Position numbers and translations under genes: made by a program. Below are positions 51,903 to 62,700 of a stretch of DNA of 64,000 nt, one piece after another. The DNA is taken from contig CM035356.1 in assembly GCA_020137815.1 (NCBI GenBank), positions 5,924,145 through 5,988,144 on the forward strand. The letters run 5' to 3'. The stretch is from Hormiphora californensis. Lineage: Eukaryota; Ctenophora; Tentaculata; Cydippida; Pleurobrachiidae. Every line of letters starts with the position of its first letter. Position 1 is the first letter of the stretch. Below the pieces are notes generated by a model. It worked only from the letters and a program-made list of their open reading frames with translations, searched no databases and was not told the origin of the DNA.

Positions 51903-53755
51903 AGTGGTAGAGACACTTTGTAATATATGAGGGACTTTTTTCCGTCTCATCCTGAGGATAGACTCCACTAGACATAGTGAGATATCTGGAAGTGTCAGAT
52001 TTGATATGAGGGGTCGGGTGTATGTAGTTGCAGAGTAGGAAAGAGAACAAAAATGGGGTATTAGGGCATCCAGGCCTATTCTATTGCAGATTGTCTAGAC
52101 CTATCCATCCTTCTTAGTATTATAATAACGAAAGGTCAACTACAGGGGGTTGATCTTTTGGGGGTCCTAATAGACCCTCTATAATCACCCATGCTAACTC
52201 AATATGCAAAGATTTCATAATTGCCACACAGAGCCGTACAGACAGACAGACAGCCATACTGCAATATGCAAATGTAGTGGTTTTGTGATATGTAATTGTA
52301 AGAGGAGTAGTTTATTGTATAACACACTTCTAGCCTGAGAGGGATGGAGAAGGGTAGGATCATACAGTCAGTGAACGTGAGCTTCTTATTTGTAATTATT
52401 GACCGAGAGTACGAAAATGAATTTTGTTTTTTGTTGTAATAATGTGATATCAACTTGTTGTAATACACAAATTAATTTGCTAACTGTGAGTTTTTAAGTG
52501 TTCCACTAAATGTAATCCAACTTTTGAGGTCAAAGTTCTTTGATTTAATTTAAAGAATTTAGAATTGTGGCCTGCGGAAGCCTCTAGCTGGGAAATATGA
52601 AACGATTGCCCAAGTTTAAGTTTGTAAATCAAAGTTCTATTTGTAGAATGTCGAATATTCTAGAAAATATGGATCCTTGAGTGATTGACATGAGAATTCG
52701 CGAATTCTGGTGGGTCGCCCTGGTTTGGACGACTCGGTCAACTTTCCTCAGACGTGCAGTAACGCGCGGTGTCCAATTTTGAGGTTCTTCGCGCGTTGAG
52801 ATGCTGGATGCGCGCGTCAGATAAATCCACATTGAACCATGGGCGCTGGAAAGGGCCGAAGGGTGTAAATATGCTGGTCCAATAGGCTTAAATACACGGC
52901 CTTGTGAGGCTTTTTAGACACTGGCCTTTTAAGGAATTGAGTCGCCCTATTTAGCGCCTGTAGACTATTCCCGTCTCTCCGTCAAAAAAGAATAACAAAT
53001 TAGTTAAACACAATATTTTAGTTTAATCAAAAATAAAATTAGACAGTTTTTAACAGTCATCCAACGGCTACAAACTTTTATCACACACAAAAACACACAC
53101 ACACACGTGACACAGACATTAAATGTGTGATATCACGCTCTAACACAGTACCTCACGCACTAGCTCACACCGTCTGTGTAATAAATAATACATTAATCCA
53201 CTCCCTCCCCATGGTAAGTGGTAAATTTTAGGGCTTTTCGATACGCTCACGGGCCCAAACAGTGATTCACATGAAATAAACGATCGAGTTTAGGACGGTC
53301 TTACTGGGAAAATATTGCTAAACAATAAACTCATACTCCTTTAGTTTGAGTAACGAAATGCCCTAATATTTACCACTTACCTCCCCATTATAATATCCCT
53401 CTATTTCTACGTCTCTCAGAGCTATCCTACCAAATGTGGTAGAACAAGTGGGATATGTTAGTTAAGTTAATATTAATAACTCTGTCAGATAATTACTGCG
53501 TGAACAACGCGTTAAATATAGTTATTCACGCGTGGGTAGTAACGCGTGTGATTGTAAAAAATAAGCCAGCTCCTCAGATCAGTTCATTTCCTTTTCACCT
53601 CAAAACTCCAGTGGACACTGCTATGTCTATTAAATTAAATATATAATATCCCTGTAGCTCAGAGAAGCTCTATTCATAGTCTTGACCCATTACACCGCGG
53701 CCTAAACCTATAATCATGTATATCACGAGAGAGATGCCATCAGCTCATCGCGTCC
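51903..53755. other. 3' flanks of aquaporin and M16 gene (convergent)
   Basis: No exon supported. Holds a MITE at 53213-53380 and CpG-rich GCGCGC patches near 52700-52820. Confidence 0.45.
53213..53380. mobile_element. hAT-like MITE, 168 bp
   Basis: GGTAAGTGGTAAATTTTAGG / CCTAATATTTACCACTTAC inverted ends flanked by an 8-bp direct repeat CTCCCCAT (53205-53212 and 53381-53388). Confidence 0.75.
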
Positions 53756-56700
53756 CTACTCATTTTCATCAAATGGTGTGGTAATGTAGTCGTCCCTGTA
53801 CCCTGAGATATCTGGTGATACGAGTACTGAACCTTCGGGCAGGTCACCAGTGGGAACTGTGTCGTCCTTTCCATAGATCTGAGAGAAGACAGTAATAAAA
53901 GAGAAATTGGTCCGTGCCAACTTGCTGAGTAACCCCTTACACAACAAGTGCAGTGCCAACGGCAGTTCAGTGAGTGCTGGCACAAAGTTTGGGGAACAAG
54001 CATTGTACCAAACAAAGTTTTTCGTGACGTATCTCACTGCAAAGTTATCGACCCACAACCAGGAACCGACAGAAACAAGTAAACAACCAATCAGAACGCG
54101 TTGTTTTGGTCACGTGACTGGTTATCAGCCAATCAGGGACCAGTATTTCCTGATTCGGTTGGTTCCTGCCCACAAAGCTGTGCTATGTACCTGTGATGAT
54201 ATTTTCCTCATTTGATCTCCCATTAGGTAGGTCCGGTAGAAGATTAGGAAATCATCGGCTGTAACATCGGCAAGAGCATCAACCATCTTCTTCTTGCGGG
54301 CAAAATCGCGAGGGGAATTGAATATCTCAGAGTTGAGTTCCAAACTAAAATCTGTAGGAATATGATTCTGTGTGAGAATCGAAAACTTGGCTGTTAGGTG
54401 CAGAAAAGGCAAATGCTACACAAATGCTGTTAGGTGAAATGGAAAATGCTAAAATGCAGTTCATGACTACATACTAATTATGAATTATACTAATTGGTTA
54501 AATTAACCTGGTTAATAACCAATTAGTTAGTTAATTAAAGTTTGTACCTTTGAGACTGATTTGTTTTTGTTCTATCTGTTGCTGCATGGCTACTTTTAGA
54601 CCTTCCCAGTTCGCCTTGCCCTCACTTGTAGAGTTGAGGTCATGGAAACTCGTAAACTGTAGCTCCAATAAGTTATCGTGCCTAGGATGATTTGGTTCTA
54701 TGAAATGTTTAAGGGTACGCTAACCAAAATTTTTTTTCGAGTGCAGGGAAATCTCTCACCGTAGGGTTGTAGGCCATGCCAAGGAGACCTCAAATATGCA
54801 ATTTGAGCTCTCAAGTCGAATTCATATTTTTGCTACAGCTGCTTGAAAAATGAACCGAAAATAAGTTTTTGGCATCTTAAAAATACATTTGTAAAGATAG
54901 GATCATAAAAATTCGTGGATTTGAAGAGGACAAAGAGGTGAATAGCCACAAAATTTTTTTTTGAAATCCGAGCTGATTTCCGGTCCTGAGATGGATTTCT
55001 TTTTTTTCACTTTAACGCCCTATTTGGCAAAGTTCCGAAAACATGTGAAAGCTGTAAATTGGTCAAAAGTTGCGTCTAACGATTCTCTATATGGCCATAA
55101 ATTTTGGGCGCGTCCTTATTTGAGATAAGCTGTACAGAGTTTTTTTTGTGAAAGCCATCATTTCAGAAATAAATTAATTCTCTATATCTCAAAAACGGCT
55201 GATCGTAGAGACCTGAGACTATGCTTAAACGATTCAGAAGGTCCGATTTTGGGGGGGTCTTCTGAGAGACATTTTGCTCCTACTTCAACCGTTTTTGCTG
55301 TAATTGCGAAAAACAAAAACCCATCTTCGCCATAGTGAATTTTTTGTGATTTTGTTTTTGGTGATTATAGGGACCCATATGGACCAAATAGTGAAGGAAT
55401 TAGCTTGTTACACATTTTTCCATAGTTTCGGTCCTTTCTTAGCTAAAATTCCCTAATTACAGAATATTGGAGTTTAGCTTTTGCCCTTTTCATAGAATTT
55501 GTTTTTCGCAATTACAGCAAAAACGGTTGAAGTAGGAGCAAAATGTCTCTCAGAAGACCCCCCCAAAATCGGACCTTCTGAATCGTTTAAGCATAGTCTC
55601 AGGTCTCTACGGTCAGCTGTTTTTGAGATACAGGGAATTTATTTATTTCTGAAATGACGGCTTTCACAAAAAAAACTCTGTACAGCTTATCTCAAATAAG
55701 GACGCGCCCAAAATTTATGGCCATATAGAGAATCGTTAGACGCAACTTTTGACCAATTTACAGCTTTCACATGTTTTCGGAACTTTGCCAAATAGGGCGT
55801 TAAAGTGAAAAAAAAGAAATCCATCTCAGGACCGGAAATCAGCTCGGATTTCAAAAAATTTTTTTGTGGCTATTCACCTCTTTGTCCTCTTCAAATCCAC
55901 GAATTTTTATGATCCTATCTTTACAAATGTATTTTTAAGATGCCAAAAACTTATTTTCGGTTCATTTTTCAAGCAGCTGTAGCAAAAATATGAATTCGAC
56001 TTGAGAGCTCAAATTGCATATTTGAGGTCTCCTTGGCATGGCCTACAACCCTACGGTGAGAGATTTCCCTGCACTCGAAAAAAAATTTTGGTTAGCGTAC
56101 CCTTAATATGGAACAATTATTATGGAATTAGTTGATGTGAGAGGACATTAAAAAATAGATTGAAAAATTCACACTCACTCTTCAGCAATGACCTCCGCTC
56201 CAAATCCAGGTCTAGATCCCTGAACCAGAATATTGAACGTGACGATGTCCTTATATTCCTCGTCGAAGCAACTCGCTACGTAACCCAATTGTTGCTGAAA
56301 CAGAGGTTTACTGAAATTGGTGGCATAAACTGTATGCATGTGTTAATTACAGTACCACAATTATCGACTGTGGTCGCCAGACAAATCATGTCAAGCTTGT
56401 ACCCTTTGTCCAAGCACATTTTTTGAATGAATTGTTGGGGTGATAATATTTGAGGATTCACCAACCATGATTGAATACATTCTATAAACCGATTAGGTGG
56501 ATCCTAGCTAACACCAACTTTCCTTGCTCGACCCTGTTTGAACAAAACGGGAACAAAACAAACACCAACCTGATTTAGTACCATTATATCGTTGTCTATC
56601 TTGTTAACCAACCTGAGTTCTAAGATAGTTAAAGCACGGTTCTCGCATCATAAGACCAAGAAGCCGGGTCAGCACGTATCGGGTGTAGGGTTTCCGTCCC

Positions 56701-59700
56701 TTGAACAGATCTCCATTACCCTTCATAGGTCCGATCTGGGGGGGGGGGATATTTAGTGAGTAAAAATTTGAATTTTCAGTTTTTTACTATGGTTACCAAA
56801 ACATATGGTTACTACTTAGGTGGTTACTATGGTTACCTAATTAGGTGGTTACTATGGTTACCTGGAAGGTGGTTACAACTGCCGAGTTAGGTTCATCCTT
56901 GTTGAGGACCTTCTGCCTTATCACAAGGGTCTTCTCAGCTGGCAACTTCAAGGCGGGGAATACGAAATCCTCCAACCTGTCTTCCTTTACCACGGAGGCA
57001 CTTCCACCTGTAGGAATTAGGGGTAACCATGGTAACTTGTGGGATCTGTTAAGGGTAACCATGGCAACTTGTGGGAGCTGTTAGGGGTAACCATGGTAAC
57101 TTGTGGGATCTGTTAGGGGTAACCATGGTAACTTGTGGGATCTGTTAGGGGTAACCATGGTAACTTGCGGGATCTGTTAGGGGTAACCATGGTAACTTGT
57201 GGGATCTGTTAGGGGTAACCATGGTAACTTGTGGGATCTGTTAGGGGTAACCATGGTAACTTGTGGGATCTGTTAGGCGTAACCATGGTAACTTGTGGGA
57301 TCTGTTAGGGGTAACCATGGTAACTTGTGGGATCTGTTAGGGGTAACTATGGTAACTTGTGGGATCTGTTAGGCGTAACCATGGTAACTTGTGGGATCTG
57401 TTAGGGGTAACCATGGTAACTTGTGGGATCTGTTAGGGGTAACCATGGTAACTTGTGGGATCTGTTAGGGGTAACCATGGTAACTTGTGGGATCTGTTAG
57501 GGGTAACCATGGTAACTTGTGGGATCTGTTAGGGGTAACCATGGTAATTTGTAGGATCTGTTAGGGGTAACTATGGTAACTTGTGGGATCTGTTAGGGGT
57601 AACCATGGTAACTTGTGGGATCTGTTAGGCGTAACCATGGTAACTTGTGGGATCTGTTGGGGTAACCATGGTAACTTGTGGGATCTGCTAGGGGTAACCA
57701 TGGTAACTTGTGAAAGTGACTGGGATGTGGTAACCATGGTAACTGGGGAGAAGGGGAACTAGTTACCATATGAAACCGTGGTGAGGTCATTAATAGAACA
57801 TACCGGTGACAAGTTTAGTTTTCACTATCTCTGCGTACTCCACTGTTTGATCCTTATTGACATTTCCAATGGCCGAACAATCAACAGATATCTCCTGAAC
57901 AAATTCAATTTTTTAATCAAAATATTCTCCCTTTTTAGGCTCAAAATTTACAACATTAACACGCGTGAACGATCAGTGTTCAAACAGTTCAAATAATTTT
58001 TAGTTGACTCTCTAAAATCTATTTTCGCGGGGAATGGTATCCCTGATCTCTAAGGTTTACCTCTAGGAAGTTATCCCTAAGCTCCTTTACTCCTTCCTGT
58101 GTCAAGCCGTCTATCATATCGAGGGCATCGCTGAACTCAAAGAAGTATTTGTCCTGCAAAATCCTGCATGGGAGAGAAAGAGTGAGTTAGTGAACACTAC
58201 TAGGCCGCTGATAGGTGTGTTTTAGTTGCACTCAGCACTGTTACCATGGTAACCTATCTGCAATATATGTTACCATGGTAACCTAGCTGCACTATGTTAC
58301 CATGGTTATAGGTTACCTAGCCGTACTATGTTACCATGGTAACCTAGCTGCACTATGTTACCATGGTTACCTAGCCGTACTATGTTACCATGGTTACCTA
58401 GCCGTACTATGTTACCATGGTTACCTAGCTGCACTATGTTACCATGGTTACCTAGCCACACTATTTTACCATGGTAACCTAGCCACACTATGTTACCATG
58501 GTTACCTAGCCGTACTATGTTACCATGGTAACCTAGCTACAAACTATGTTACCATGGTTACCTAGCTGCACTATGTTACCATGGTAACCTAGCTGCACTA
58601 TGTTACCATGGTTACCTAGCTACAAACTATGTTACCATGGTTACCTAGCCGCACTATGTTACCTTGTTGCCCTCATAGAGAGGTCAGCGGGGGAGCTATT
58701 CTGGACATTTAGATATCTCTTTCTCAGGGGTTCCCGTATTGTAGCATTGAAGAAGGATTCCTCCATAGAAAAACTCATATCAAACAGAGATCCCATAGAG
58801 GTCTTTATCACATTCTTCACCTGTCGAGAGATAAGTATTTAAGTTCTAACCCTTATTTTACAATCATGGTCAACTGTCAAGTGGGGGTAAAGTTAAAATA
58901 TTTCTATTTTCTGTCCCACCTCACTGATATACCTAGGTGAGTGGCGACAAAGTAAGCAAACCCCGCTGGCAAGGAAACAACAATATTTTCTTTAGAATCA
59001 TCGGATGGTGAATAATAAGGAGACGGAATTATCCGATATTAATTAATTGATTAATTAATTACCTTTTCGGAGTGAGAGAATCCTCCTATCGCAATGTGCC
59101 AAACCGTCTTAAAGTTAAAGAAAATTTCATACTCCACAGTGACAGCCGGATAGAGGAGGGCAGCTGTTTCTAGTACAAACATTTCTATGGAGAACAGGTA
59201 GATATTAGTTTGGGGCGAGTGGATTTCCAAAATCCCATTTTTCCTTTTTGTAACTCCTTACTCAACAACATTTTCCTGTTGTTATTGCATTGCAGCAGTA
59301 GACCAGCTTTCTCATATACATATATATGTATATATATATTTAGAGCAAAAACTAATTGAAATTAGTTCGCCAGAAAGGTGGCCCATTTTGAACTTACTCC
59401 TTCATTTCCGTCACCTTTGAGTTGAGACTTCAAAGACATTGAGGTATCCTTAAACTTTTCCGCCTTCAACTCAAAGGTGACGGAAATGAAGGAGTAAGTT
59501 CAAAATGGGCCACCTTTCTGGCGAACTAATTTCAATTAGTTTTTGCTCTAAATTTGTACTCATTTTTGGTCGTTTGAGGTCATTTATGACCTCAAACAAC
59601 TAAGCTATTTGTCAACTAAAGTGTTCAAATGTAATTCAAATGTACCTGGGTTGTAGGAAACTGATTTGACGAAATTTTCAAAATTCGACGTCGTTTTGAC

Positions 59701-62700
59701 GTCGTGACGTCACACGTGACGTCACGACGACGTAACAAATTATGACAGACTATTCGGCCAATAAAGCACTAAACTTGTGAAAAGTTTTAGAGGCCATGGT
59801 AGTTAAGAACTGAAGTTATTGCACGAAATGTGAGTTTTTATGTGGATTTTCACATCAAATTTTTGAGTTCTGACGCGTTTTAAGGTCTGAAAATGACAAG
59901 TCAGAAAAATTTGCGATATAGCATCTGAAAGTTCAGACAATTTCCCACTAACGATTTTGCGTCAAATCAGGAATTGGAAAATGTCTTGAGGGTACTAGAG
60001 GCGTTTGAAAATATTTGGTCTGAGATTTTTCAATGACGTCACTTTGTGACGTCATTACGCCCGTCATAGTGGACATTTTCACTTGAAACCTTAACTAATG
60101 CATGCCCCGAACGATTTCCTAACGGATAAAACTTGGTTCAAGTCTCTAGCTAGTATGGTTCAGGCTACAAGTGTTACACAGTGAAGCGTCTATAGCTATA
60201 TATATATATATATCTATCTATCGCCACACTGAATTTTCTGTTTTGGGGGTGGTGTCATAACTTGCGACCGGAATGAGCTAGCTACTTGAAATTTTTACCG
60301 TCAGTAGAGGTCTATGTGAAGCTTCTTAGTACCAAATTTCAGCCTCCTAGCTCATCCGGTTCCGGAGTTAGGAGGGGTCGAAAAGTGCCAAAATGGGCTA
60401 AAACTTCAAAATTGTTATATCTACGCTGTTGGCAAGCGGGCCCACTTTTTCGGGAAAAGTTTTTGGGGGGATGGGATGGGGCCACCTTTGCGCTTGCCAG
60501 CGCAGTGATATGTATACATGAGCAGGGGGTATCATGGCGCTAACAACTAGTGATATATATATATATATATATATCGTCCACTATAATAGATAACATCCCC
60601 CCCACCCGATTCTTACTTGATAGCATCTCAGAGAGAAGTTCATCCTTTTGAGTTGGGGTGTTTTGTTTGGGGATAATTTGACAGTTTAGATACATTTTGG
60701 GCTGGCTGAACTCCTTGTCCTGGAACCACCATATTGTCATATCTGGAATATCAGGGGGTGATTAATTATAAATTAGCACAATCAGGGTGACGACCTACCC
60801 AGTGGTAAGCCCTAACGACCTACTGTTTGGTTGCCATAGCAACAATTGTGAATTTCAGTAACTAAGGACTATAATTACCTAACGTGTTGTTAACCTCCAC
60901 CGGAAGATCATTGCCCTCATACGTCAGGAGCCGGAAATCATCGGGGATAAAATCGTTAGCATCGGGGAGGTGAAGTTCATCCTCAGTACCGATTTCCTGC
61001 CAGTTCTTGATATCTGCTTCTTTGATGGCCACATTGGCGTACGGGGTGCTGTACCACTCTTCTACCTAAGAGTAGAGTTGTTGAGTAAGGGCCATAAGGG
61101 GCGGGGAGGACGGTAATTGGGGGTGAGATGGGGTTTTAAGAAGTTGGATCTTTTTTACTGGGATGGTAGGGGAAAGGGTTTTGCACGGAAAATCGGAAAT
61201 TGGGATCCGACTCCCCAATTACCGGCCAATCAATTACTAATAACCAATCAAATAGCAATTACCTTATCGAGAGTAGGTCCATATTGGTTGGGGCTCTCCA
61301 GACTAAACTTCAGGGAGCTGATATACATGTTCATGTTTTGAGGAGTGATGAAACTCATTATCTCCTCCTCTAAGGTCCTGTTGAAGTGTCTCCGAGAGGG
61401 AGGGTTCAGGTAATCTCGGGGATCGTCAACCCTCGCCATACGAGATGATATCAAACTAGCATAATCCGCTGCACTCTCCTTCTCCTTGAATTTGAACATG
61501 ATATTATCGATATCTTTGTTTTCCTGCCATCTGTTTTCATTCACACCCTCGTCCTTGATACGCTTTATGTACTTGAACAAGGCATCCACGATGACATTGG
61601 GATCCCTCAAACCTAATGGAAGTCGGGGTAATAACTTGTTGTTTACTTGAGTGTGCCCCCTCTTGAGTGCAAAAAGGGGTGTGTGCGATAGAATCAAGAG
61701 AAAAGGATAGGGGAACACCATGCCAAGACATATACCTACCAACTAAACTAAGATTAAAACATTAAACAATTTTATAAGATTTTCATATATCTTGAACTCC
61801 AAAAGAGTTAGTTCTTCAAATACCTTCGTCGGTAAGGCCAAAATTGATATCAATAAGGATGAAGTTCTTTGCTTCCACATTAATTGACGCCATCAGCAAT
61901 GTTATGTATCCCCGAGTTGAGAGATATTGGTAGAGGGATCCCTTACCCTCGTGGCCCAGGAAATACGTGACGTAATTCATATTCGGGTACTGAAGAAATG
62001 GAAAAAATTGATTTCAAGGGATGGATAAAGGTTCCCCATGTCGTATACCACGTGTGGATCGAGAGAATGAGAGTTAGACAGAGACAGTAGACCACCTAGC
62101 TACCAAGGCAAAATATTGGTTACAAAATAACCCCTCTTCCCGAACTTCGCGCTCTGACAAGGGAGGGGTAACTTCGTTACCAAGGTAAAATAAGGGTTAT
62201 CGTAAAGTGTTATGATCGTGTGATAGTGAAAAGTGGCTCACTGAACACCCAGTGCTTACATTGGCAATGTTGATGGGGAAGAGAAGTTTCAGGGTGTCAG
62301 TGTCCGTCTTGGGATGATAGTAGACTCGTCTGTTGATATACCTCTTGTCACCGGCAGGGAAGGGCAATACGTTGAACTCTGTAGTGGTAAATATCACCGT
62401 TACTATTATAATCAATATACTCAAAGGTCGTGTTTTAAGAGAGGCATGGTTGGTTAACTCCATGAGAGAAATATTTACACAAAAGTTTTGGTCCTTTTCA
62501 AATTTAGATTGAATTTGGAAACGACTAGATTATTTTGTGCAAGTATTTCACTGACGATGTTATGACGTTAAACATCTGTTAAAACATGGTCATGGCCCAT
62601 GGCCGCAGATCAATTTATCGATTGTATTTCGACAGTTACAAGTACCACGTAAATCAATAATCACGATAACTGTAATGACCATGCATCTCAATTTAATTTC

